From Brevibacillus formosus (GTDB lineage: Bacteria; Bacillota; Bacilli; Brevibacillales; Brevibacillaceae): a DNA stretch of 64,000 nt. Under the pieces are notes generated by a model. That model worked only from the letters and a program-made list of their open reading frames with translations, had not been told where the DNA came from and searched no databases. Positions within the stretch are counted from its first letter, which is position 1. Each line of letters starts with the position of its first letter. The position numbers and the translations under genes were made by a program. This document shows, in pieces, positions 29,847 to 39,400 of this stretch. The DNA lies in NCBI RefSeq assembly GCF_003013405.1, contig NZ_PXZL01000003.1, forward strand, positions 186,001 through 250,000. The letters run 5' to 3'.

Positions 29847-30784
29847 GAGAATGCCTCGTTACGATTGATCTTGGAGGCTCCACAGTAAGAATGGCTCTCG
29901 TTGATCTCGAGAGTGCAACGATGATGGAATCCATGAGGATCGATTTGGATAAGGACACGGGTCCGCTTCAAGCGATTTCGCAAATGGCTGGTGTAATCAG
30001 CAATTGGGAACAGCTGGCGCAAAGAGAAATCCGCGGCATTGTAGCTGGACTCGCTGCGTTGCATGATGCCTCAGGAACGATTGTCACCTGGCCGAATCGT
30101 CCCGAATGGAATGGCTTTGCTTTTCGTGATACGTTCGCAGCCTTGGTGGGCAAGCCTATCGTGCTGTTTGATGATGCCAATCTTGGAGCCTTGGGAGAAT
30201 ACGCATTTGGACTCGATCACTCGGTTCAACAACTTCTGTATGTAGTAGTTGGGACAGGGATCGGCAGCTCGCTGGTCTTACAGGGAAATTTGTATACGGG
30301 GGCAAGAGGAGCAAGCGGCGAGTTGGGCCATATAACGGTTGATCCTTGGGGAGAGCGCTGTCCTTGCGGAGGTATCGGCTGCTTGCAAATGTACGCATCT
30401 GGCAGGGCGATGGAACGAATAGCTCAATCCAAAGGACTGTCTATTACGAGAGCGAGCGAAGTGTTTCATTTAGCCTCTCAAGGAAATGAAACTGCCCAGT
30501 GGATTGTAACCGATTCCCTTCGAATGTTGGCTATTGGTATTTCAAACGCTATACGTCTCTTTGACCCCGAAGTGGTGGTCATGGGAGGCGGCATGGCGAG
30601 CAGATTCCCTGACCATTATCGATCCCTTGAGAAACACATTCAAGATTTCCTGGGGACCCTGCCGCAACGGAATGTCAGCGTAAAACTTTCCGCCCTGGGA
30701 GAGGATGCGGCGCTTTGGGGCGGTATTGCTTACGGTTTACGAATGTTTGGAAAAATCGAAGAATTGGAAGGTGTTCGCAAATGA
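29843..30784 (+). CDS. ROK-family sugar kinase, RifN (kanosamine kinase)-like
   Basis: Protein of 313 residues, start overlapping the oxidoreductase stop (ATGA). It has the ATP-binding DLGGSTVRMALVD segment at the N-terminus, the ROK signature with GARGASGELGH, and the zinc-binding CPCGGIGCLQ motif (the usual Glu after the last Cys is Gln here). ROK kinases phosphorylate hexoses at O6. In the rifamycin pathway RifN phosphorylates kanosamine, and the flanking genes here match that pathway. No DNA-binding N-terminal domain is present, so it is a kinase and not a ROK repressor. Kanosamine as substrate is an inference from the neighbourhood; glucose or another aminosugar remains possible. Confidence 0.8.
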   Translation: MRECLVTIDLGGSTVRMALVDLESATMMESMRIDLDKDTGPLQAISQMAGVISNWEQLAQREIRGIVAGLAALHDASGTIVTWPNRPEWNGFAFRDTFAALVGKPIVLFDDANLGALGEYAFGLDHSVQQLLYVVVGTGIGSSLVLQGNLYTGARGASGELGHITVDPWGERCPCGGIGCLQMYASGRAMERIAQSKGLSITRASEVFHLASQGNETAQWIVTDSLRMLAIGISNAIRLFDPEVVVMGGGMASRFPDHYRSLEKHIQDFLGTLPQRNVSVKLSALGEDAALWGGIAYGLRMFGKIEELEGVRK

Positions 30785-31965
30785 GTAACCTGACAGAAAG
30801 ATTCCCAAGCTGGCCGATGGCGAATGAAAGCGAAGAAAAAGAATTGTTGGAAGCCTTACGCAGTCATCAGTGGTGGCGCATGTCTGGCACTAAAGTAAAA
30901 GAATTTGAACGAGTGTTCGCCGAGATGCATCAAACGAAGCATGCTTTGGCCGTTACAAACGGTACACACGCGATCCAGCTGCTTATGTCGAGCTTGGGAG
31001 TAAAACCGGGGGATGAAGTGATTGTTCCCGCCTTTACCTTTATCTCGACCGCATTGCCTGTGATAAGCCTTGGGGCGATTCCTGTCCCTGTGGACGTCGA
31101 TCCCGGTACTTTCTGCCTCGATCCAGAAAAAGTTCGGGAAGCTGTGACTAGTCGTACAGTAGGGATGATTCCGGTGCATATGGCAGGACATATGTGCGAT
31201 ATGGACCAACTCCAGCAGATTGCTGATGAGTTTCACCTGTTTATTATCGAAGACGCTTGCCATGCACACGGTGGAGAATGGAAGGGAAAACGAGCAGGTA
31301 GCATAGGAGATGCTGGGGTTTTCAGTTTCCAGCAGTTTAAATTGATGACGGCAGGGGAAGGCGGCGCGCTGACCACCAAATCACAGGATCTGTATGAACA
31401 GGCTTTTCTGTATCACAATGTCGGCCGACCTTTTGGAGATAAGAAATATCAGCACCTTGTCGAAGGCTCCAATTATCGGCTTTCAGAGTTCCAAGCAGCT
31501 GTCTTGTTGCCGCAAACCTCCCGTCTCACTGAACAAAACGAGCTTCGCGAGCGCAATGCTCTCATTCTTGATGAGGAAATGAAAAAGATCGAAGGAATCA
31601 TTCCACAAAGCCGTCAAGAAGAGTGCACGATCCATACGCACTACATGTACATGTTCTACTACAATCCTCTAAAATTCGGCGGGATCCAAAGAGAGCGGTT
31701 TGTTGAAATGCTGAACGAGCAAGGCATTCCAGCCTTTATTGCATATACGCAGATTCACGATACGCCAATCTTCAAAGAATTCGTCGCCAGTCTGGGGGAT
31801 ACCTATACTTTCCCTAATCAGTTGAACTGCCCTGTTTCTAAAAAAGTAGCGGAAGAAGTGATCTGGATTCATCATCGCGCACTGTTGGGTGATGCAGAAT
31901 CAGTAAAGGGTATCGCCCAAACTGTTAAGGAACTGCAAGCCGGTGCAGAAGCAAAGATATCATAG
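30781..31965 (+). CDS. AHBA synthase-like PLP aminotransferase (DegT/DnrJ/EryC1/StrS family), RifK-like
   Basis: Protein of 394 residues from the ATG at 30781, which overlaps the kinase stop. A longer open frame exists upstream but would run through the kinase gene. The N-terminal FPSWPxxxxxE and QWWRM.G..V..FE pattern, the HALAVTNGTHA segment and the PLP-lysine region FSFQQFKLMTAGEGG (K187; RifK has K188) match the AHBA synthase branch that I recall. They fit it better than the NtdA-type aminotransferases of Bacillus kanosamine synthesis. In the Rif pathway the enzyme acts twice: transamination to UDP-kanosamine and later aromatisation of aminodehydroshikimate to AHBA. No aminoDHQ synthase, aminoDAHP synthase or dehydratase gene is in this window. 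The product here may be only an aminosugar, or the other genes lie upstream. Confidence 0.82.
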   Translation: MSNLTERFPSWPMANESEEKELLEALRSHQWWRMSGTKVKEFERVFAEMHQTKHALAVTNGTHAIQLLMSSLGVKPGDEVIVPAFTFISTALPVISLGAIPVPVDVDPGTFCLDPEKVREAVTSRTVGMIPVHMAGHMCDMDQLQQIADEFHLFIIEDACHAHGGEWKGKRAGSIGDAGVFSFQQFKLMTAGEGGALTTKSQDLYEQAFLYHNVGRPFGDKKYQHLVEGSNYRLSEFQAAVLLPQTSRLTEQNELRERNALILDEEMKKIEGIIPQSRQEECTIHTHYMYMFYYNPLKFGGIQRERFVEMLNEQGIPAFIAYTQIHDTPIFKEFVASLGDTYTFPNQLNCPVSKKVAEEVIWIHHRALLGDAESVKGIAQTVKELQAGAEAKIS

Positions 31966-32019
31966 CAGTTGCATTTGCATGCTGTGCCTGATGGTTTGAC
32001 GATAGCTGATGTGTTGGGA

Positions 32020-32055
32020 GAACGGGTACTGGAGCTATTGACTCTGGACCCGTTC
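32020..32055 (+). promoter_or_regulatory. intra-operon hairpin between aminotransferase and NRPS-1
   Basis: Perfect 8-bp arms GAACGGGT (32020-32027) and ACCCGTTC (32048-32055) enclose a 20-base loop in the 127-base gap. CTTCTTTAT follows, so it resembles a weak terminator without a full U-run. It could tune read-through into the NRPS genes and is a possible site where the LoaP-like antiterminator matters. Function is an inference. Confidence 0.4.
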
Positions 32056-32092
32056 CTTCTTTATCCAGCTCCAAAAGGAGGAAATGCGGACG

Positions 32093-35000
32093 ATGAACGG
32101 AACCACCCAGACAAAGCTTGACGATGTTGAAGAAAAACTAAAAGCGATTTGGATAGATGTTCTCCAACTAAATGATGTAGGCATTCAGGACAATTTTTTT
32201 GAAGTGGGTGGCCACTCACTAAAAGCGTTGGAGCTTGAGGTCCGAATTGGTGTCGAATTTGATATCGAAATCTCTTTGGAAAATATCTTTAGCTACCTTA
32301 CGATCAAGGAGCTGGCTGAATATATCCGCAATTCACAGGAAAACAAGTTTTCATTAATAAAACCTGTCCCAGACAGACCTTATTACCCTGTTTCCTGGAT
32401 ACAAAAAAAGATGTACTTGGCTTACTTCGACGGACTTGAGAATGCCGTTCTCGATTTTCGAAGACTATCGTATGAAATTGATCCTTATGTACTTGAGAGG
32501 GCTTTTCAATACATAATCAAACGGCATAAATTGCTGCGTACCACGGTTGGGATCAAGGATGATGCCATCGTTCAGTTTGTTCACGATGAATCAGAATCGG
32601 ATAAATTTCGCCTTTTCTACTGGGAAGCTCCTGGGGAAAAAGAGTTGCAGGAGGAGTTTATTCAAAAGTGCGTGGCAGAAATCAATCAGCCTTACACACT
32701 TGACCAGCTTCCACTCTTTCGTGTTGGTCTTATTCGTCTGCCGGGAGAAGGAAGTTTATTGATTCTTCATTTTCATCATATTATTTTTGATGCGTTTTCC
32801 CTGAAACTGGTGTATCACGAGTTGGATTGCATCAGCCAAGGAAGGTTGTTGCCTCAGCTCCATCTGCAATATGCCGATTACTGCGTATGGCAAACCGAAC
32901 TCGAGCACACGGAAGCCTACGAAGAAAAGAAAGCTTTCTGGCTGGATATGTTTGCCGACGATCTGCCAGTTTTGAACCTCCCGCTAGACCGTCCCCGTAG
33001 CAATGGTCTGATAGCTACCTATGGAAACAAAAACTTCTTCCTAGATGAATCGACTGCAAAGGCTATTCAGAACGTCGCCAAACAGTATCAAGTCACGCCA
33101 AGTATTTTGTTGACAGCAATCTATGGGCTCCTTCTTTCCAAATACACCGCTCAAAGTGACATCACCATGGGCATTCTATCGTCGCGCAGATACAGCGGAC
33201 TCGAGAACAGTATCGGTGTGTTTATTCGAACTGTTCCGATTCGCTTCCAAATTACGTCGGAACAAACATTGCCTGAATATTTACAGCAGGTGAAGAAAAT
33301 CTGGATCAGCGCCCTTGAACATCAGGAATGCGACATCGATGAAATGGAAGAAATCATTTGCCGACAGCATCTTCTCTCCAAGACGGATCATCCCTTGTAC
33401 CGTGTCTCGATGAACATCCATACCGAAATGGACTCGGTCACGGAATCCATCATTGGAGGGGAGGGAGATACGTTGCTTAGTGGAAACAGGCAAGATATTG
33501 CCTGCGGAGTCTACTTTCTCGATTCCGGAAGAATCTGCTTAAACATGGAATACAACATGGAATTGTTTGATCCAAGCACAATGCAGCGAATGGGCGAACA
33601 CTTCATCGGTCTGCTTCAAGCAATCCTGTCGGAACCTGAACGCAGAATAGGGGAGTTTAGCCTGTTGACAGAGGACGAGAAAGACAAAATTTTGCATCAC
33701 TTCAACAGGAAGATTTCCGATTTTTCCACCGAACAAACACTGCAAGCGATCTTCGAACATAAGGTCCAAACATACGCAGACAATATTGCGGTTGTTTGTG
33801 CCGATCAATCGCTTACGTATCGGGAACTGAACAGGAAAACCAACCAACTAGCGAGAGTGCTTGTGGAAAGGGGCGTTGGCCCCGGTGTAACGGTAGGCGT
33901 AATGCTGGAGAGGTCTATTGACATGATGGTAGCCCTTCTGGCGATTTTGAAAGCAGGTGGTGCGTACCTGCCGATTAGCCCGGACTATCCGCAAGATCGC
34001 GTGCACTTTATGCTAGAGGACAGCCAGGCCAAGGTCGTGCTTGTCAATCAAGACACTTTGGAAGGCAGCCACCCAAAAGAGAAGATGTACCTAAATGTTC
34101 AGAACCCTGCACTGTATTTAGGTGATGATTCCAATCTTATACCGAGAAGCAGTCCAACTGATCTAGCTTATATTATGTATACTTCTGGTTCCACCGGCAC
34201 TCCAAAAGGAGTCATGATTGAGCACCGCTCAGTAATTAACAGACTAGACTGGATGCATAAGCAGTTTCTCATTACAGAAGATGACTGCTTTTTGCAGAAG
34301 ACACCTTTTACCTTCGATGTTTCCTTATGGGAACTCTTTGGATGGTATTTTCAAGGGGCGAGAGTTTGCTTTCTGGAGCCGGGCAAGGAGAAATATCCCG
34401 AAGCCATTCTCGCAACGATTGCTCGTGAGCGAATCACGCTGTTGCACTTTGTTCCGTCCATGTTGAGCAGCTTTCTTTCCTACGTAGAGCCTCGCATGGA
34501 GCGGGAGTCAGAGCGACTGTCCAGTCTTCGCTTCATGTTTGCGAGCGGAGAAGCCCTGCTCCCAAGTGCAGTCAACACATTCAATCGAATCATTCATGAG
34601 CGGAGCGGAACAAGGCTCATCAATCTATACGGTCCGACAGAAACCACCGTTGAAGTCTCTTGGTTTGATTGTTCCGAAGGCTATGGGACACAACCACCGC
34701 GAACGATCATTCCGATCGGAAAACCCATTGACAATATCCGTCTGTACATTGTGGACAAGGAAGACACCCTCCAGCCGATGGGCATTCCAGGTGAGCTGAT
34801 GATTTCAGGGGTTGGAGTGGGAAGAGGTTATTTGAATCAACCTGAGATCACTGCGCAAAAATTTATCAACGATCCGTGGAATCCAGGTAACAGAATGTAT
34901 CGAAGCGGAGATTTGGTTCGCTGGATGCCGGATGGAGCTATCGAGTATTTGGGCCGAAAGGATGAGCAGGTCAAAATCAGAGGCGTGCGCATTGAATTGG

Positions 35001-36388
35001 GCGAAATTGAAAATGTGTTACTCGAATTGCCAGAGATTGAGGCAGCCGTTGCATCCATAATGATAAGCCAAGCAGAAGAGAAGCTGCTGTGCCTTTATTA
35101 TGTGTCTTCTAACATGTTGGACTCCGATGTGCTGAAGAGCTATCTAACCAGTAGACTGCCACGCTTCATGGTACCGGATGCGATTATGGCGATAGAGGAG
35201 ATTCCCTTAAACTCCAGTGGAAAAGTAAACAGAAAACGGTTGCCTGCCCCCGTTGTTGAAGTGGATCAAGCAACAGATGGGCTGCCTACTAGCGACATAG
35301 AAATAAAGCTGACAAACATATGTCAAAAGATATTGCGTATCGATCAGCTTGGCATTCGAACTAATCTGTTCTCAGTTGGGGCTAACTCGCTGAAAATCAT
35401 CTTGATTGCAAGCCAAATTCGCCAAGAGATGAACGTGGACATTCCTGTTAGTCATGTTTACACCCATCCAACAATCGCAGAAATCGCTTCTTACATTCAA
35501 TTGGAATCTTTGCCTGTCTCGGCTAATGGCGATCATGGCCTCGTTTTAATCAACAAACGATCGACGGAGGCTCCCAATCTCTTTTTCATTCACGACATTA
35601 GCGGTAGTATCGACGCTTATTTTGACCTTGTAAACCACCTTGGTGACAGATTCACCTGCTATGGCATTCCAGCAGAAATGGGCAATGGCGAAAGTAGCCA
35701 AGATGTCACCATCGAGGGGCTAGCAAAGAAATACCTGGAAAAAATGAAAAAAATCCAAAACGACGGCCCTTACTTTTTAGCTGGTTGGAGTCTAGGTGGC
35801 CTATTGGCATTTGAAATCACGAAGCAGCTAGAAGCTACAGGAGATGAGGTGGAGATGCTTGTTCTCATCGATTCTTCCTCACCGCTGCTGCACCAGCATC
35901 TCCAAATTCCAGATGCATCGGTTGTAGACTCATTCAGACAGCAGATTACACAAGTATTGTCTGCTCCTGAACTGATTTTTCAGATGGAGAATGAATCGAC
36001 GCTATATGGTTTGTATAAAAAGACTGCTCAGTACATGGAAGCTCACAGCCTTACGTATGAAGCATTGGAAATCCTGATGCCCAAAGAGATTCTGCAAGCA
36101 ATTCCAGCATATGCACAGAGTAGTCAAGTAGACTTTTACCGCTATTTAAATTTGTTCATCGACTTCCAGAACGCCTATGTCCACTATCATCCGCAGCGAA
36201 AAGTTTTTGCACAGGCTCATTTGATCAAAGCGAAAGAATCTTCGATAGAAGAGAAGCAATGGAACGCATTTTTTTATAGTCCAGTCATTCTACATGAAAT
36301 GGAGGGGGATCACTTTTCCATTTTCAGAGATCCTGGCGTTAAAGAGATGGCTTCATTCTTTGAAGCGCTTGCCCCCAAAAACGGGTGA
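32093..36388 (+). CDS. NRPS-1: PCP-C-A-PCP-TE, probably serine-activating
   Basis: Protein of 1431 residues. Two in-frame ATGs are close; 32093 is preferred because AAAGGAGG ends 11 bases upstream, whereas it is only 2 bases from 32084. Domains: orphan PCP at about 5-80 with S42 (VGGHSL); condensation domain at about 105-530 with HHIIFDA (H228, H229, D233; Ala in place of Gly); adenylation domain at about 555-1060 with TSGSTGTPKG; PCP with S1099 (VGANSL); C-terminal thioesterase with S1233 in GWSLGG and H1407 in GDHFS. The specificity positions read D-V-W-H-F-S-L-V-E-K, one conservative change from the serine code of EntF, so serine is likely. A protein that begins with a bare PCP needs an upstream partner; NRPS-2, encoded next, ends with a bare C domain. 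NRPS-1 is therefore probably the terminating protein although its gene comes first. Confidence 0.92.
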   Translation: MNGTTQTKLDDVEEKLKAIWIDVLQLNDVGIQDNFFEVGGHSLKALELEVRIGVEFDIEISLENIFSYLTIKELAEYIRNSQENKFSLIKPVPDRPYYPVSWIQKKMYLAYFDGLENAVLDFRRLSYEIDPYVLERAFQYIIKRHKLLRTTVGIKDDAIVQFVHDESESDKFRLFYWEAPGEKELQEEFIQKCVAEINQPYTLDQLPLFRVGLIRLPGEGSLLILHFHHIIFDAFSLKLVYHELDCISQGRLLPQLHLQYADYCVWQTELEHTEAYEEKKAFWLDMFADDLPVLNLPLDRPRSNGLIATYGNKNFFLDESTAKAIQNVAKQYQVTPSILLTAIYGLLLSKYTAQSDITMGILSSRRYSGLENSIGVFIRTVPIRFQITSEQTLPEYLQQVKKIWISALEHQECDIDEMEEIICRQHLLSKTDHPLYRVSMNIHTEMDSVTESIIGGEGDTLLSGNRQDIACGVYFLDSGRICLNMEYNMELFDPSTMQRMGEHFIGLLQAILSEPERRIGEFSLLTEDEKDKILHHFNRKISDFSTEQTLQAIFEHKVQTYADNIAVVCADQSLTYRELNRKTNQLARVLVERGVGPGVTVGVMLERSIDMMVALLAILKAGGAYLPISPDYPQDRVHFMLEDSQAKVVLVNQDTLEGSHPKEKMYLNVQNPALYLGDDSNLIPRSSPTDLAYIMYTSGSTGTPKGVMIEHRSVINRLDWMHKQFLITEDDCFLQKTPFTFDVSLWELFGWYFQGARVCFLEPGKEKYPEAILATIARERITLLHFVPSMLSSFLSYVEPRMERESERLSSLRFMFASGEALLPSAVNTFNRIIHERSGTRLINLYGPTETTVEVSWFDCSEGYGTQPPRTIIPIGKPIDNIRLYIVDKEDTLQPMGIPGELMISGVGVGRGYLNQPEITAQKFINDPWNPGNRMYRSGDLVRWMPDGAIEYLGRKDEQVKIRGVRIELGEIENVLLELPEIEAAVASIMISQAEEKLLCLYYVSSNMLDSDVLKSYLTSRLPRFMVPDAIMAIEEIPLNSSGKVNRKRLPAPVVEVDQATDGLPTSDIEIKLTNICQKILRIDQLGIRTNLFSVGANSLKIILIASQIRQEMNVDIPVSHVYTHPTIAEIASYIQLESLPVSANGDHGLVLINKRSTEAPNLFFIHDISGSIDAYFDLVNHLGDRFTCYGIPAEMGNGESSQDVTIEGLAKKYLEKMKKIQNDGPYFLAGWSLGGLLAFEITKQLEATGDEVEMLVLIDSSSPLLHQHLQIPDASVVDSFRQQITQVLSAPELIFQMENESTLYGLYKKTAQYMEAHSLTYEALEILMPKEILQAIPAYAQSSQVDFYRYLNLFIDFQNAYVHYHPQRKVFAQAHLIKAKESSIEEKQWNAFFYSPVILHEMEGDHFSIFRDPGVKEMASFFEALAPKNG

Positions 36389-36440
36389 TACGAAGGAAAA
36401 AGATGATCCTCTAATCCTGATGTCAAAGGAGAGCAACTCA

Positions 36441-39400
36441 ATGATTCAGAAGCTTGCTGGAACTGCCAATAGGAACGGCCAACTACCTGGAGACGTCGAA
36501 CAGAGGCTGTGTGATTGGCAAGTGGATGATTATTGGAGACACATTTTGGCAAACCGTGAACAAACATTAAACATGCCATTAGATTGTGTTCGCCCAGCCG
36601 TTAAAAGCATGGAGAAAGGTTATGTCGCACGAAAGACAAGCCTCGAGTTAAAGAGAAAGCTGGAGCTTATTGAAGAGAAAGAAGCCGTATCCATGGAAAT
36701 CATGCTTTTGGCTGCTTTCATACTACTGCTCTCCAAATATTCTGGCCAAGACCAAATCTTCGTAGGGTGGACGTCTGATTCGTTTCAACAATCTGGTGGA
36801 AGCCAAGCATCTTGCACTTCTGTAATCGCTGGCCACGTGGATCAGGATATCACTTGGCGCGAGTATGTAGCCATCATCGAGCAAAAGTGCCTGCAGGCTC
36901 TTGCTCCGAAACGCTTCTCATACGAAGAACTGGTGAAAGCACTCGATTTGGACCAAGATCCGAGCAGAAATCCGCTCTTTGATGTTCTCTTCAAAAAGAA
37001 AAATGAAGAGATTGAATGGAAGAAGTATGACTTTTCGTTAGAAATCGATACTGAAAAAGAGGGCATATTTGTCAAGGTTCAATACGATACAAACCTCTTT
37101 TTCAAAAGCACAATGAAAAAATTGCTTTGCCATTATGTCAATCTGCTGGAGCAACTGGTCCGTGATGCCGACCAATGTATCGCAGATATGGATATGCTCT
37201 CAGCAGATGAACGAGAGCACCTGGTCTATGGCTTGAATCAGACCAGCACTGAATATCCATTTGATCACAGCATCTCGTACATGCTGGAGAAACAAGTTGA
37301 ACAGCGTCCCGAGGAGATCGCTGTCGTGTTCGGTGCACAACGCCTCACTTACCGTCAACTGCATGCGTCTTCCAACCGTATCGCTCATGCCCTGCATCAC
37401 AGGGGAATCGGAGAAGGAGACGTTGTTGTCGTTATGGCTGAGCGTTCGCTGGAACTCATTACAGGCCTACTTGGAGTCCTAAAAGCCGGAGCTGCCTATA
37501 CCCCGGTTGACCCCGGCTATCCAGCGGAGCGTCTTCGTTACTTGCTACGCAATTCGAGTGCGAAGTTGCTACTCGTCCAGCGTACGTTTCAAGACCGTAT
37601 TGCCGACACGGATGCAGATATTGTTGCGGTGGAAGACTTGCTAGCGGCTGAGTTGCCTAGCGAAAACCTGCCACTTCCCTATCATCCTGAACAATTGATG
37701 TACGTGCTTTATACCTCTGGATCAACAGGAAATCCGAAGGGAGCCATGATCCGATCGCATGCCTTTGTTAATTTGCTCCATTGGTATACCCAAGAGTTTA
37801 CGTTTACCGAAAACGATCGGGTTCTGCTTATTGCTTCAGCCAGCTTTGATCTAGCGCAAAAAAATCTATACGCGCCGTTGGTTACTGGCGGACGCTTAAT
37901 CCTTTTTGAACCGGGTTTGTATGATTACGAGCAGATGTCGGCGACCATTGAGCGCGAGGACATTACCGTGATCAACTGCACACCTAGCGCGTTTTACCCG
38001 TTGCTCGAGGAGAATGCAGACGACGACTACAAAAAACTGAAAAGCTTGCGGTGGATATTTTTGGGCGGAGAACCGATCCACATGACCAAGCTGGGTCCAT
38101 GGCTGCGAAGCGAGAACTGCCAGGCAGAGATCGTCAATACCTACGGCCCGACTGAATGTACTGATATTGCCTCCTATTACCGTATGCGCAGCGAAGACTG
38201 GCAGGGCGAAACCGAACTGCCGATCGGCAAGCCAATTGACAATGTCCGGCTGTATGTAGTGGACAAAGAGATGAAGATTGTCCCGGAAGGTATGGAAGGT
38301 GAGTTGTGCATCGGAGGCGTCGGAGTCGGCATTGGCTATTACAATGCTCCCGAGTTGACCCAAGAACGATTTGTACAGAGCGAAGAGTTGCCCGAGAAAG
38401 TCGTGTACAAGACAGGGGACGTAGTCAAGCGGTTACCAGATGGCAACGTTGCGTTCATTGGAAGGGTGGACCACCAAGTCAAAATCCGTGGATTCCGTAT
38501 AGAAATTGAAGAGATTGAGAAAAAGCTCCTCGACCATCCACATGTGAAGGAAGCAATAATCACTGCTGTACAAGATGCAGATGGAGACACATCACTCCGG
38601 GCATATGTAGTGCCGGGCGTTAGCTTGACCATCGACCAAATCCGCGATTACCTGCAGATGGAACTGCCAGCGTATATGGTCCCACAGTTTTTCATATTCC
38701 TAGAGTCATTACCGCTGACTCCGAACGGAAAAATCGACCGCAAAGCGCTGCCCTTGCCACCCGAGAAAATGAGGCCAACAGAGGAACCTGATCTCAACGA
38801 TGAGATAGAGCAACGATTGGTCGCCCTATGGCAGGAAGTGCTTGGGATCCGCAAGATAGGCATCCAAGACAGCTTCTTTCGTTTGGGAGGGCACTCGTTA
38901 AAAGCGATTGCTCTCCTCTCTCGAATCAAAAAGACATTTGGTGTGTCCATCCCGATTCAAACTTTATTTCGATCGCCGACTGTTCAGCAGCTTGCCGAGG
39001 TCATCCGGCGATCTCCTAAGACTAACGTCGTATCGATTCCTACTGCTGAGAGCCAAGAATATCATCGGCTTTCCTCGGAGCAAGAGAGGCTCTATGTTTT
39101 GGAACAGTTCGAAGACGTGGGCACTGCCTACAACGTGCCATGGGCGGCTCATGTATATGGCCCATTGGACGTTGACCGCTGTCACAAAGCATTTACCTCG
39201 TTAAGCCGTCGCCATGAATCGCTTCGCACATGCTTTGAGATGATTGGCGATACGGTTTTTCAAAAAGTGCTGAAAGAAGTGAAAGGCTTCTTCACCTATG
39301 AAGAAGTGATCGGTGGGGTGCCTGACCAACTAATCAGGCAGTTCCTGCGTCCATTCGATCTGAGTATAGGTCCGTTGTTCCGAGTAAAACTCATCCGGCT

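Noticed and set aside
36294..36440. Start of NRPS-2 upstream of 36441
   Set aside because: It would overlap the NRPS-1 thioesterase end; the AAAGGAG before 36441 decides the start.
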